Shown: one piece after another, positions 24,001 through 42,729 of the stretch | Numbering within the stretch: position 1 is the first letter of the stretch | How the letters are laid out: each line of letters opens with the position of its first letter | From: Pelodera strongyloides | Lineage: Eukaryota > Nematoda > Chromadorea > Rhabditida > Rhabditidae | Direction of reading: 5' to 3' | Length of the DNA stretch: 64,000 nt | NCBI GenBank assembly: GCA_036852015.1 | Contig: JAANDG010000057.1 | Location: 62,001-126,000, forward strand | Translations under genes and position numbers: made by a program | Notes under the pieces: generated by a model | Database searches by the model: none | Told to the model about the DNA's origin: nothing | What the model saw: the letters and a program-made list of their open reading frames with translations, nothing else

Positions 24001-26581
24001 GAAAGCATAGAAAGAGACTATAAAACTGACTGCTCTGGGTGTTTTCTGGAAGCATCTGCACAGCAATCAGACCCAATCGCAACATAAAGATGAGTGCCCA
24101 TTCTGGTTGGACGTATCCATCACACAGTGAATCGCACTCGTCATCGCAGTGTCCACCCTCGGTCTCGTCGGTCTTCCTGCAAAGAATATACCGGGATATT
24201 CGAAGGCGATAGTCATGCCGATGTCCTGGTTCTGATGTCCCGGAATTCCAATAGGGAGAACCGGAGAACAAACAACCCTCATTCAGTGTCATAAGAGCAA
24301 GAAGTCTACGTGCTAAACTACATCGATAACGATTTAAAGCAAAAAGTACGAAGATACGAATACGAGAAATCCAGAGCCTATGTTATTCACCAATAAAAGA
24401 TAACCTACCATACTCCCCGTGGAGTGTGAACTAGTCCAAGTGCGCGTTCACTCGGCACATTCGGAATAGCATGACAACACTTGTGATCTCCTTCAGCCAG
24501 TTTCCTCACTGTGATCTAAAACGATACATTAAAACATCGAAAACAAATAATATTTGCATTATCTATCAAATACAGTATCTATCAAATACAAATGTATTCA
24601 GAAAACCACGCCCTAAAAAATTGACAGTAAATTACGTACCTTCGGCGGGGCACGTGATTCTGATTCGCTTGGGCCACGGCGACCGCCTTCACAAGTAGAA
24701 TCATATTTACACTAAAAACAAGTCAATACATTCCAACTCCAGACACTTACAGGACAAGACAAGAATATTTTTTTGTCGAGAAAACCTACAGGCTACGTGT
24801 GTGTAGCCCATAGGGATAGTTACTGAGTCTGTTTCATTCATTTCATTGGCGGTGTGGGGTCGAAAAATAAATAAATAAATACCCTTGCTCTCCTTCGCTT
24901 ATTCGACCAGCGTTCCAAAATAGGCTGTGAGTATTTGTGTAGCTTGGACACCAAAGTTCGAAAGCGCTTTTCGACCAAATCCAATAAACGGCCAGCATTA
25001 CTTTCCGTCAGAAGCTCTCTTTGCACCAGAACCTGCAAAGAACAGCACAAGTGCAGGCAACAGACAATATATACACGTTAGTCTAAATTGAACAGTATCA
25101 AAAGAACCCATTCTTATCACAACTAGCAGCTGTTTCATCTAGGCATTCTAAATTCTAATTTTCAAATTCAACTTAAAAAAAGTGTTAGTGTTGTGGTGAG
25201 CTTGTTTATTCCAACTAAGAAAACAAGCTCATCACAACACTCTGAATTGTCTACACCATTCCAATTTCCATGGAGCGTGCAACCGTACAACTGGTAAAAA
25301 AACAAACAGACATAATGGATATGGAGACATGGAATGGATGATGTTACTCCCCCTCCGAGCCAATACGAATAATCCCAGCCAAAACCATAAACGTACCAAT
25401 TCTTCGTCGAATCCCAGGAATGGAGTGAAAACACACACGCTCACATAGATCTGCGGCGAGAATGTGTGATTTGTACCAGGTATTTTGAACTGAAAGTGAA
25501 AGTATTATAAGCTAAAGAACACAATGTCTAGTTGACCGGATCAGAATTCAAAATCAAGGCACAATGTTACTGAGCTTGATGATACATAACTCACACTTTT
25601 TGTGACCGCGCTGACGGCAAGCCGAAGACTATCCAAGAGTTTCTCATGGAGACAGGAATCCGCCTGATCGTCCTAAAACATATGGGTAATGGGTATATCA
25701 ATTACACTCGGGTAATAAAAAAAGTCTGAATCAGAGTTAGAAGTAAGGTATGCAGGAAACAGAAACGTGAAACAATATCGCCAAAAATAAAAATAAACGC
25801 TACCGCGACAATTGTTGAAGGGCTAAGATCCAAGATGAATACATGACGGTAGAATCTTGAGAGGTAGGTGACTTTTGTGTCCAGTGTGACCTGAAACATT
25901 TAACGAATTTCTTAAGACCGTACGTACGAATACCCATATGACTTTATTCAAAATGATAAAGGAAATGGACATTCAATTGTTACTGAATATCATATCTTTC
26001 ATAATATATCACCACTTCTTTCGTTCAATAAAACTCAGTATCGAGATGTAGACGGCAAAAAAAGTACCTTGAATTGTTGGCCTTCGAATGTCTCGTTGTC
26101 AGACGCGTCTTTGGGAGTAACACCACAAACTTCTATTTCCTTTTGATAGCGGTCGTTCATATCCTAAAAGTAACCGAGATTAGTGCGAAACGGTCAATGT
26201 CAGCACACACAAAAAACACCAGTGAAACATTGATCACTACTGTAAATTGGCATACCCGTTCAGTTGTTGCACCTGGAGACGGGACGGAAACCTTCTTATT
26301 GAGATGGTCCAGAAACCAATGCGCGCGAACATTGCGAGAAGCCCGGAAGCAACGGTGCATGTGTATGAACACCTCTGCTGCATCACGCACATCAGTTTCA
26401 TTGGAAGTCATCGTGATACTGGTACCCTGCAAGTGAGAAAATATCGTATGTCTGGTCTGAATAAAGTGGTATTTACACCGTTATTAAGAATTGGTTTTCC
26501 GGAAAACGCTGAATGCGAAGAACTCACAGTAAGAGTAGATGTACTCTCCGAAAGCTCTTCAGAAGAGCTCGATTCCTCCAT
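2819..26581 (-). CDS. SZT2: KICSTOR subunit SZT2 (about 69 exons in window; 3' end missing)
   Basis: SZT2 is the large scaffold of KICSTOR (KPTN, ITFG2, C12orf66, SZT2), which holds GATOR1 at the lysosome and so represses mTORC1 when nutrients are low. Recognisable stretches in the expected order include an N-terminal SRNVRAHWFLDHL block (codons about 46-58), DLSPST (about 128), a FISMATFGSF block (about 410), and later DFWIILRVLPDEL (exon 51) and EVGLEKLRHK (exon 63). Translated exons join in consistent phase from the ATG at 26581-26579 to 2819, giving about 2,524 codons against roughly 3,400 residues in vertebrate SZT2, so about a quarter of the protein lies left of the retroelement. An acidic low-complexity segment is at 17833-17980 and a charged Lys/Glu segment at 3824-3927. 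The gene starts about 300 bp from a divergent small gene. Splice sites were chosen by eye; a few (exon 16 end, exons 34-37) are less certain. Confidence 0.92.
6942..7000. repeat. GA-rich simple repeat in SZT2 intron
   Basis: About 60 bp of (GA)n with GGGA interruptions, between SZT2 exons 54 and 55. No other feature is visible there. Confidence 0.85.
11672..12112. mobile_element. MITE-like element with 52-bp terminal inverted repeats
   Basis: 11672-11723 and 12061-12112 are inverted copies of each other with two mismatches over 52 bp; the outer ends begin AAAGGGACGCGGTCACCG. The 441-bp element has no coding capacity and lies wholly within an SZT2 intron. I saw no clear target-site duplication, so the superfamily is not assignable. 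Internal sequence is AT-rich with a short GC-rich patch. Confidence 0.85.
13589..13712. repeat. CT-rich minisatellite in SZT2 intron
   Basis: Pyrimidine-rich tandem array in which a unit of about 50 bp (CT runs, CCCTCCCTGTCT, then a CA-rich spacer containing CATCTCTCTCC) recurs two to three times. Confidence 0.8.
15447..17388. other. SZT2: Long SZT2 intron, no gene recognised
   Basis: The flanking exons join in phase 0, so no coding exon is required here. The interval holds AT-rich sequence and a purine-rich stretch (16620-16690). I see no convincing coding region, tRNA or inverted-repeat element. Confidence 0.6.
18674..18766 (-). mobile_element. tRNA-like (SINE-type) element in SZT2 intron
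   Basis: On the minus strand there is an A-box-like TAGCTGAGTAGG followed about 57 bp later by a B box (GGTTCGAGTCC) and CCCGCC. The spacing is longer than in an ordinary tRNA and the T-stem pairs poorly, so I read it as a tRNA-derived SINE or pseudo-tRNA rather than a functional tRNA. A related element is at 61650-61750. Confidence 0.55.
19313..19385 (+). repeat. Dispersed repeat, family 1, copy 1
   Basis: The block starting CGTTTCGACCC with ACGAGGATTT and GGGTCTCGTCAGT recurs in diverged form at 34315-34390. It lies in the SZT2 intron between exons 25 and 26. Confidence 0.7.
19484..26581 (-). other. SZT2: SZT2 exon model, exons 1-25
   Basis: Exons, 5' to 3' on the minus strand: 26581-26528, 26426-26256, 26163-26068, 25890-25804, 25672-25595, 25489-25397, 25032-24883, 24711-24640, 24515-24409, 24176-24031, 23899-23793, 23663-23546, 23294-23140, 22821-22729, 22570-22506, 22254-22061, 21901-21805, 21596-21447, 21259-21119, 20964-20893, 20732-20642, 20521-20421, 20259-20136, 19983-19903, 19639-19484. 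Each joins the next in phase without a stop. The donor of 22254-22061 is the least certain. Exons 2-13 resemble the conserved N-terminal region of the vertebrate protein most clearly. Confidence 0.8.
21958..22028 (+). repeat. Dispersed SINE-like repeat, family 2, copy 1
   Basis: GGACCCCGGTGCACCGTTTC, then GCGGATTCGGTTGATATAACCCGGT, then a TATCTTT-type tail. The block is nearly identical to 31594-31670. It lies in an SZT2 intron. Confidence 0.8.
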
Positions 26582-26874
26582 AGCAATACAACTGCACTAC
26601 ATCCCAGTTCAAGATCTATAGTATGAAGGATTATATGGATCAAAACTTAATTCAAGCAACATAGATATCCGTCGATATTTCCGGGGGAACTAGGCAAACT
26701 TCTAATATATTGGCTGGTAACAGTTAAAATAGCGCAGAATGAAAAGAAATAAACGTGGATGAGCATGAAAAAGACTTTGTTTGCAATTCGCAAACAACAA
26801 CAAAAGAAGAAAAAAGAAAATAAAAAATATTGTAGTTTGGAGTCTCAGAATGTATAAGAGTTTCGCAGTGAAAG
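26582..26874. promoter_or_regulatory. Putative bidirectional promoter region
   Basis: This gap of about 290 bp separates the SZT2 start (minus strand) from the start of the small plus-strand gene. Its AT-rich content and divergent arrangement suggest shared promoter sequence. No specific element is identified; the call rests on position only. Confidence 0.35.
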
Positions 26875-27359
26875 ATGGCAAACGGTAGTTTTGAAGAAAA
26901 TACTACACTATATGTTGTAAATTTTTGCTTGCGTCATTTTTTCTACAAATTTTGGAGAGCGAACAAATGTACGTGTGAATGCGAATGACGAATTTCAAAA
27001 TGGATGATCAGCTTTCTTTGTAGAAAAATTACTACATGATTCGTGCAGTATGTCGTTTGGAAAGATTCGATCTGCAGAAACCGTATGACATAAAGAGTGT
27101 GCGTTCGATATACAGTCATAAATATGTATTACGTACGTACTCTGTGCTTTATCTAATTCTTGGTGGAGCACATGCACTTCAATCAATTATCATTGCAAAC
27201 AATGACAATTGCCTTGAGAAGGATAACATTCGATTAGGAAAGTGTATTTTAGGTCAAGATATACATGTTCACCTACAGGAGCTCCTACAACAAATTTCAC
27301 TTGCGATTCGCGAGTCGCCTTATTCCGAAGTTACGGAAGAATTTAAAATGTGGCTCTGA
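26875..27359 (+). CDS. Small two-exon gene of unknown function (about 134 aa)
   Basis: An ATG at 26875 opens a frame to 26968, where GTACGT gives a phase-1 donor. After an 80-bp intron the frame resumes at 27049 (acceptor cgtgcag) and is open to TGA at 27357-27359, giving 134 codons in one frame. The protein begins MANGSFEENTTLYVVNF and has a mid hydrophobic stretch (YSVLYLILGGAHALQSIII) and an amphipathic C-terminal half (LQELLQQISLAIRE). I do not recognise the family. An ORF of 107 codons with an internal Met (27036) is the alternative single-exon reading. The gene is divergent from SZT2. An acceptor-like AG lies 6 nt before the ATG. Confidence 0.5.
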
Positions 27360-29212
27360 TAAAAATAAAAATAATTCACCGCCAAATCCATGCGGCCATG
27401 CGAAAATAAATGCAAAAAGGTGAAAGGGATTCCGTACTAAACAACCATGTCAGAACCGTGGGAGACTCTTGCAGGCTGGAACTTATTTTTTTTAGAAGGT
27501 CACGTTTCCAAAACATAAAACCCTAGCAAACACAGAAAAATGAACAAAAATTAGAAAAAAAGGGGTTCGCCCAGATTTCGCACACTCGCCAGGTTTGGGC
27601 GCACTGACTACCCTTTCGCGAAAACGGGACGAAGATTGGGCGAAAGCGCTGCGAAACCCTTTTTGTCTGTTTCTGCGTATTTTTTACATGTTCGTACCGT
27701 CGGTGCACCGCCCTTTCGCCAGGCATACCAGGCGGCGACGAAACCTGGGCCCCTTTTGTTTCGCTGCGCACCAACCGAGTCTGGTAATCACGTCAAAAAG
27801 ATAGGTTGCCGAAAAGCGAAGACAACATAGTTCTTCACGAGCAAAATGTTACGATGCATTTCATAGAATTTGCACTATGCTGAGTCGGTTTACGATTTGC
27901 CAAACAACATAAGGGGCAAAGTCTTATCGAAGCATCCCAAAAAACTTCACCAAAGAAACGCACTAAATTCCCCCCCCCCCCTCCCACACGAGGCGACTTG
28001 ACGAGCTAGCGAGCAACCATTGACACGCACTGAGGAAACTTGTTCTGTGCATGGCCTAAGCTGGGCGTGGGTCGCCTAAACCTGGCCTGCACCTCTCCCA
28101 CGAAGGGGAAAGCGACTCGCGGGACACGGCAGAAAAGGTGGGCGGCTGGTGCTCCTGATCGCGGACCTGGGTGTAGGCCAGGTGTAGGCGAACAAAAATA
28201 CACACAAATTGAGGATCACCGTACTCAGGCCCAGAATAGGTGCGCCCTGCGCCGATACACCAGGCCCGGAATGGACGGGCCGCCACACCTGGGCCCACGT
28301 AGGCCGCGCGAAAGTTTCGCGTTTCACAAAGTCCTGAGGCCTAGGTTCCTAAGTCCGCTTTAAATTGATTTGAACATTGTAGAGTGAGGTTCCGCGTTCT
28401 CTTCTTTAACAACTGCACAAATAAATTATAAATTTATCTAATCAGCGGTTTTTATGAATATGAATACCACTTTATGCAGACATGCGATCATCACACACAA
28501 TCCAGGGTCCCGTTTTTCTCAGAAGTCGGGGTCGGGGATCTTCATTGTAGCTCCAATCGGGCTGTGTCTCTTGGCCGATGTATAGATAAGTAGAGAGCCT
28601 TAAATTTTTCTTCCGGCGGTGTGGCATGGTTGCAAGATGGTAGCATTGGACGGAATTCGAACCCGGGCCGTATGGGTTAGAGTCCTATTTATTGTACCCT
28701 CTCACTGTATGGGTCAGAAGTTTCCACTCGTTCTGAGTGTTTAGTACCCTATTTTCGAATTATTTTGTAAACAACATTGTGTACCAATTTATTAGTGTAA
28801 ATACGAATAGTATTTGCAATAGAAAGTAGTTACAATTAGTAATTTACGACACACTAGTCAAATACGAATTAAAGAACGCAACAAACGCGCAATTTTCACG
28901 CCACGCCTCCTCGTCGTCTGGCAAAAATTTGCATCAACGTTTTTTTTATCTTTTTAATTGGTAATTTAATTTTTACCTAACTGCTTTCACAAGTAACATA
29001 GGTTAGTTAGTAATAGTAAGTAAATAAGTAAGCATAGTAAGTAATAGTTTGCTCTTTCAATGTGTGTGATGTGAATACCACTTTATTTGGTCGAGAAACA
29101 AATAGTTATTATTTTACTTATATGAATACATATTTTTATCTGTTCGTTGTTCGTCGTTGCGATCTTTTCCTGATACATTTCTGTAAATCATCAAGACTTC
29201 TTCCTTTTTAGT
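27360..29212. other. Intergenic region with GC-rich island
   Basis: No convincing gene. 27560-27800 has recurrent TTTCGC/GGGCGAAA motifs. 28020-28340 is a strongly GC-rich island with repeated CCTGGCC/GGGCCTGG motifs, unlike the AT-rich surroundings. 27968-27981 is a C run. Near 28652-28666 is a reverse-strand B box (GGGTTCGAATTCC) suggesting another tRNA-derived element. 28700-29200 is AT-rich and likely holds the TMEM41B promoter. Confidence 0.5.
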
Positions 29213-29956
29213 ATGCCGCTGTCGGAAAATGGAAAAGCCCTTGTTTCCCTTGGGTGCCTCTTCTTGATATTCACCGGTCTTCTCACTGTTGTCTACCTTA
29301 ATTTCCCAGAAATGAGTCCGGAAGAGCGAGCTAGATTCAGGTATCCTAGGAACATCGAAGATGCGAAAGAAGTTGGTCTAGTGTTATCACAATACAAAGA
29401 AGAGCACATGGTCGTGGTTCTGTGCGGCGTTGTTGTAGTATACGTGATGTTGCAATCGTTTGCCATCCCTGGAAGTATATTTCTATCAATACTATCTGGA
29501 TACTTATTTCCCTTCTACCTTGCCCTGATTGTGGTCTGCTCTTGTTCAGCACTTGGAGCTACTGTATGTTATCTATTGTCGAATTTAATTGGACGAAAGT
29601 TAGTAACACATTATTTTCCCTCTCGGTTAACAGGATGGCAAGAAGAAGTTGAAAAGAACAAGGAGCACCTGTTCAACTATATTGTTTTTCTGCGCGTCAC
29701 GCCTATTCTTCCCAACTGGTTTATTAATATTGCGAGCCCGGTGCTGAACATCCCATTACAACCATTCTTTTGGGGCACATTTCTGGGTGTTGCCCCTCCA
29801 AGCTTTGTATTCATTCAAGCTGGGTCCACACTTGAAACAATGACACACACAAATGTGTCGTGGTCTTGGACCTCCGTAGCTACTATTACCATTTTTGCTA
29901 TCATTTCTGTGCTGCCTGTTATTTATAAGAAATTCGGAAAAGCGAAAGCGGATTGA
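29213..29956 (+). CDS. TMEM41B: TMEM41B-like VTT-domain ER lipid scramblase, intronless
   Basis: This is a 247-aa uninterrupted ORF. TMEM41B is an ER-membrane phospholipid scramblase of the DedA/VTT family that acts in autophagosome formation and lipoprotein/lipid-droplet metabolism, together with VMP1. The sequence shows the family hallmarks: an N-terminal membrane segment, YPRNIEDAKEVGL, AIPGSIFLSILSGYLFPF, CYLLSNLIGRK, LRVTPILPNWFINIASPV, FFWGTFLGVAPPSF, and a C-terminal membrane segment ending in a Lys-rich tail. The cytosolic N-terminus is shorter than in the human protein (about 291 aa). The start ATG lies 1 nt after a strong acceptor (cttcctttttag), so a 5' leader intron or trans-splicing is likely. 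Having no intron in the CDS is unusual beside neighbours with 5-31 exons. TMEM41A is the alternative but fits less well. Confidence 0.94.
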   Translation: MPLSENGKALVSLGCLFLIFTGLLTVVYLNFPEMSPEERARFRYPRNIEDAKEVGLVLSQYKEEHMVVVLCGVVVVYVMLQSFAIPGSIFLSILSGYLFPFYLALIVVCSCSALGATVCYLLSNLIGRKLVTHYFPSRLTGWQEEVEKNKEHLFNYIVFLRVTPILPNWFINIASPVLNIPLQPFFWGTFLGVAPPSFVFIQAGSTLETMTHTNVSWSWTSVATITIFAIISVLPVIYKKFGKAKAD

Positions 29957-30394
29957 CTTTGGCGCCGTATCGCAGACAATGAGCCAGAACCGGATTATCC
30001 ATTGTCTTTGTCAGATCCGAGTGGTCTTTATTTACTGTGAAGTCAGGGTCCTTTCTATCTTTTTGTAATTTCTTTTCGCGGCTTATGCCGAGCCGCGTAG
30101 TTTTATCATTTAAGGACTAGCTTAAAGTTATTCTTATTGTTGTGATTTTGTATTTATTAAGGAGGTTGTAATTTGCCGAAATGTTCTTATTGACTTCGGG
30201 TTCACTAAATTATTTATCCTTCTTTTTGTGTTTTTCTTTTTCGTAGTCTTTATTATTTCTCATTATTGTGATGAACGTGCTTTCACGAATGTGTGCAGTA
30301 GAAGATTGTCTCTTTAATTTATTATTCTTTGCAATACTACTACATTCGCATTCCCGTTTAATAAAGTGAAGATTATAGGTATGCGTGAAGCAAG

Positions 30395-38128
<7,734 letters not shown>

Positions 38129-38903
38129 TCAGCCTTTATTTTTTTTACATTTGAACTTGTGCTTTTTAGCGTCTATGATTAATGCTTGTGTGATGGCGAT
38201 GTGCCGAGATCTTCAAATTACATATACCCGGTGCCCTTTTCCCTTTAACTGCCGGTTGTTTAGATCGCATATTGAAATAGTATAGTTTCCGAATCGAATC
38301 AATGAATTACCATTTGAGCTTAGGAAAACACGAATATAAGAGCAACTGTAGTAGATTATGATGTATAAGAATGAATACCTTATCCTAGTTTTAAAGATAG
38401 TGAATCTCTTCTAAAATGTGAGTGACATGCTTTTAATTCAATCAATATGTATATTGTTATTGTAGTAATGTTTGCCCGATTGGTTGTTCTGCGCATTTTA
38501 TTCAAAAATAATTACATTGCTTGCCTAGTTTTTTTTCCAAGCTCGTTCACTGTTAGGTGTAGATTAAGTTTAGGCTGATTATTTATTTATGTGACAGTAA
38601 GTCGATGCTCTACTTTTTTATTATCATTGATGTTGACGTTATGGCAAGGTTTCTGTCATGTCTAATTACACTCGTCACATATAGGAGGTGTACAGATGTT
38701 CTTTTGTGTTCATCTAATATAAATTTTATTATTAGTATTTGATGCTCGATATTTTCTCTAGCTTCTTGAGGGTTTTAAAACCTCGTTACATGAACTACCT
38801 TATTTTATTTCATATTATAATATTTATGTACCCCTACGCTTCTCAGGTTCTCTATGTATGTACTGTGTATTGATATTGATTATGCTGACACTATTGCTTT
38901 AGA
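38129..38903. other. OPA1 3' UTR / intergenic
   Basis: AT-rich, with no ORF of note and no RNA gene seen. It presumably contains the OPA1 3' UTR and upstream sequence of the WBP2-like gene. An acceptor-like ttgctttag ends 1 nt before the next ATG. Confidence 0.5.
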
Positions 38904-40333
38904 ATGTCGATCAATACTGCGAGTACGCCTGACGGTCAAGGAGTATTGATATTCAATGGGGAATCGATAATTGTGTATTCACAGGCGGTCACCGTTACCT
39001 TTGAGAAGAATTCGAATGCGGTGGGTTTTATTTGATGGATTCATTGATTGTAGTCCAATGCTCGTCAGTGGTATATTATAAAACAAGTGTAATTTTTTCT
39101 TATGAGATGAAGAGATAACTACCTTAACGCAACATTATTAGTTTTGTAATTTGTGTATAAGGTGTGCTAATCTGCTTTTACTCCTAGTATATTTTATTTT
39201 ACATTTTCGCATTCATCGGGTATTTTACCCGTACATATGAAGTGAATTAAGGGTGTTTAATGTAATTTAGGTTCTGAGCGGCAAGAAGGTTGGATCAGTG
39301 TTCCTCACATCTCATCGGATCATATATCTGCCTGATCAACAGGGACAGTTCGCTTCTTTTGAAATGCCCTTCTCCGCCATGTCAGATGTGACTGTGGAAC
39401 AACCTATATTTGGTCAGTCAAATATTTCTGCCTTTTGTAATATTGGGGAATGAATGATTTATTCGAAATCGGTATTCTATATGCAATAGCTAGTAAAGTC
39501 TCAGTGCTTTTGTAACTTACTGATTAGGTTTAATTATGAGAGTTTAACTATTAAGTAACTGTTTTTCTATTTTTCAGGTGCGAACTATATACGCGGTGTT
39601 GCGACTGCCCAAGCGGGATCTGGTTTAGCTGGTGAAATCCCGTGGAGACTGACCTTCCCCAAGGGTGGATGTATAGAATTTGCCCATGCCCTACTTCGGG
39701 CAGTTGATTTGGCCGCCGAGTACGTTTGTTCAACTATATTACTTATTTATTGTTTGTTAACTTTTTCAACGCATTATAGAACTTTATAAAGGACTGGGAT
39801 AAATGACAAGTTTATTATATTTTTGTTTCACAGAGGCCGACCGATGAATGCCCCGCCACCATACGCGCCTCCTGCTGGCGCTTTTTACGCAGCACCTCCA
39901 GACTATTTCGCCCCGACTTCGGAGCAGCAACCCCTGATTCCCCCATCAAGTGCATTCCCGGATAGACCACAAAACGTCTTTATGCAGGTTGGTTCGCTTA
40001 AGTTAAATTTATGATACCTTATTTACTGGTTTTATTTTAATTTGTGTTTGTGAGAAGCTGCGTTTGGTATATCAAAACGAGTTTTAATAGTTACCTGCCT
40101 TGCTCTCCAAGTCTCCAAGAGTATGTTCCTTTATTCAAAATTCGAGGACCAAGAAACACAATTAAACCAGCTAATTGATTGTTTATATTGTTGTTCAGGA
40201 GGCGCCTCCCCCTTATTCTGGAGTGGGTCCTGATCGTGCTCCCCATCCGACAGAACAGCTGGTCCGTGCGGGAGAGAGCATCGCACCTCCAGCCTATCAA
40301 GCAGAGGGCACCGAATTGAGAAGGAGGCATTAG
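38904..40333 (+). CDS. WBP2: WBP2-like GRAM/PPxY adaptor (5 exons, about 229 aa)
   Basis: WBP2 proteins bind WW domains (YAP/TAZ, NEDD4, PAX8 co-activation) through PPxY motifs. The N-terminal two thirds (exons 1-3) match the WBP2 GRAM-like domain: GKKVGSVFLTSHRIIYLP, FEMPFSAMSDVTVEQPIFG, ANYIRG, WRLTFPKGGCIEFAHALL. The C-terminus is Pro/Ala-rich with three PPxY motifs (APPPYAP, APPPYSG, PPAYQ). Exons: 38904-39020, 39271-39412, 39578-39719, 39834-39987, 40199-40333; phases agree. Length is close to vertebrate WBP2 (261). WBP2NL (PAWP) is a related alternative not separable by eye. Confidence 0.9.
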
Positions 40334-40782
40334 CGTTTTCATATGAACCGTAACATTTATTTAAACCAGTTACGTGGTATGTTTTTTTGCTACCAGTCAT
40401 TGTCTGTTCTATTGAGTGTATATCACCATGTGTGTGAGAGTAGCGGTAGCCAACTTATGAAACGTGTTCACCTTCACCACGTGAAATAATTGTAACTGAT
40501 TAATTTATTCATTTGTTCTACCTTTGTACCTTTGAGAACATTCCCCGGTGGCAAAAGTCTTTTTCATGTATATATATGCGTACTGTATATAACCGTACAT
40601 AAACCTGATTTTTTTTTACTTTGTTTGTTATATGTACGTCTGTCATGAATGGTTGAAGTGCCATTTTGTTACCTATTCTTGTTTTGTTTGTCTTTCAAAT
40701 TGATATTCGGTGCGGTTTCACTTCTTGCGCGCTTCATATGCAATTAATTTTCGATTCCTTCGGGTAATTTCCCCCTTTCCAG

Positions 40783-42729
40783 ATGGCTTCCTATCTGACT
40801 GTCAAGGTGCACCCCGTTGTCTACCTCACCATTGTCGACGCGTACGAGAGACGCCTCCGACCGAATAAGAGTGGTCAACCCGCCAATGACAAGGCCCTTG
40901 GAACGCTAATGGGTTTCTATGAGAAGGGAGCTATTCAGGTACCACTTTTGTTCGAATCGTAAAGTTGCTTGAATCGTACTCCTGCGATGGTTGGTAATCT
41001 TCAAGAAATGGGTAGCATTTTATATCATATGGTACCTAGTTGACTTAGATAGTTGCTGTGTTGCTCAACGTTTAGTGATGGTATATTTGTTTTGTTTTGT
41101 TTCTAATTCTCCCACAAAATAGATCATCTATATGTATCCAATAATGGTTTTAAGGTTACGAACTGCTTTGCCATCCCCTTCAATGAGATGAAAGATGAGC
41201 CTGAGTTGGACGACTCTTTCAACCAGAGCATGATCCAAATGCTCAAGAGGAGCAGTCCCACAGAGCAGCCCGTTGGATGGTAAGTGACAATATTTTACCT
41301 GGTAGTTTTTCTACCTGGGTGGTCCGTGTACATCGTGGATGGTTTTCATGTTGCACATCGTGAGTGGTCCGTGCGCATCGTGAGTGGTCCATGCGCATCG
41401 TGAGTGTTCCGTTGTCATCGTGGGTGGCCCATGGTCATCGTGGGTCTGGGTGGTCCGTGGTCATAGTGGGTGGTCCGTGATCATCGTGGGCGTATTTCAA
41501 TGATCATCGCTGTTTATGTTCGAATGAATTATTTCTTTCAGGTTCTACACAACCTCTGACCTGTCCCCCTCTTGCATTCCTTATCATGACTATTACATGA
41601 GAGTGATCAATGAGGTGGCTGCTCGCAAGGAGGCTCCTCCCGTTGTCCTTCTCACCCTCGACACCACTTTCACAGCCCCTGAGGATAAGGGAAGAATGCC
41701 TGTGAGGGCATACGTGAGGTCTGATTTCGTGCTTATGAATCCCTTCTCTTTTTTGTTATGCTCTTATATGTACAGCGCGCGTTTATCCGGCCAATTCGTA
41801 TATTTTCTCTTTTCAGAACCAAGGCTGGAATCCCCGGAAACCGTGAACCGCACTGCGCTATTTTCAACCCTCTCAAGGTGCAACTGGATGCATTCCCCGG
41901 AGAGTGCGTAGCTCTTTCTCTCATTCAGGTACTGCCTTTTTCACTAATGACATTTCTGGTATATTATGCTCTTTTATTTTGAATTTATTTGATGAATGAT
42001 TTATTTTTGGATTATGTTGGCATGCGTACAACTTAATTTTCTTCTGTTCAGAACGGGTTCGAGGACAAGCAGCGTGAGATCAGTCTGGAGGGCGGTTTGG
42101 ACCAGCTCGAGAGGAGTACTGGACAGATACTCGAGTGGCTGCAGAGACTGCTAGAGTAAGTACTATTCAATTTATTGGCGCATCTATGAGATAGACATTT
42201 GTATATGTTCGTGTGTATTCGCATCACAATGTTGATTAGTGCAAGTGTTGTTTAGGTACGTGGAGGATGTTCTGGCTCGTGATGAGTTGCCGGCCGATGC
42301 CACCATGGGAAGACAACTGAACGATATTGTGCAAACTGCCGCATCGCATATGCAGACGGACAAGTTGGACAGCCTCGTGAAGAACAGTCTCAGAGTGAGT
42401 TTTGAGATGACTTTGTGCTTGTTGGATATTTCTTATCTCTGGATTCTACGTCACTCGTTTTTTTTTTGAACGGACGCCAAAGAACCATTTTTCCTGCCTC
42501 TTAGGTGGATGTTTGAAATTGAAATAACATTTCGTTCATCATATCTTACTTGCCGTTGACTATATTCGCCGTGAAGATGAAGTTTAAAAGAATTTCCAAG
42601 TTTCATTCGGTGGTCTTGCTCATCTGCCCACTGTATAGTTTCTTATTGCAGGATTACATGATGATGTCGTACCTTGCCAACATGACCAAGACCCAGCTCG
42701 CTCTGCACGAGAGGACCGTCGCCATCTAA
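40783..42729 (+). CDS. EIF3F: Eukaryotic translation initiation factor 3 subunit F (7 exons, about 296 aa)
   Basis: eIF3f is an MPN-domain subunit of the eIF3 complex, which recruits the 43S pre-initiation complex to mRNA. The frame begins MASYLTVKVHPVVYLTIVDA, contains GTLMGFYEKGAIQVTNCFAIP typical of MPN proteins, then WFYTTSDLSP, HDYYMRV and PVVLLTLDTT, and ends with the helical C-terminus LANMTKTQLALHERTVAI. The JAMM metalloprotease histidines (HxH...D) are not present in canonical form, as expected for eIF3f. Exons: 40783-40938, 41155-41279, 41542-41718, 41817-41928, 42052-42155, 42256-42394, 42652-42729. The ATG directly follows a cctttccag acceptor. AATAAA at 43159-43164 is a plausible poly(A) signal. 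Confidence 0.95.
41310..41495. repeat. Minisatellite in EIF3F intron 2
   Basis: About nine diverged copies of a 19-21 bp unit around GTGGTCCGTGGTCATCGTGG fill most of the 262-bp intron. Confidence 0.85.

Noticed and set aside
28040..28363. ORFs on both strands in the GC-rich island
   Set aside because: Open frames are expected by chance in stop-poor GC-rich sequence; no start context, domain or exon structure supports a gene.
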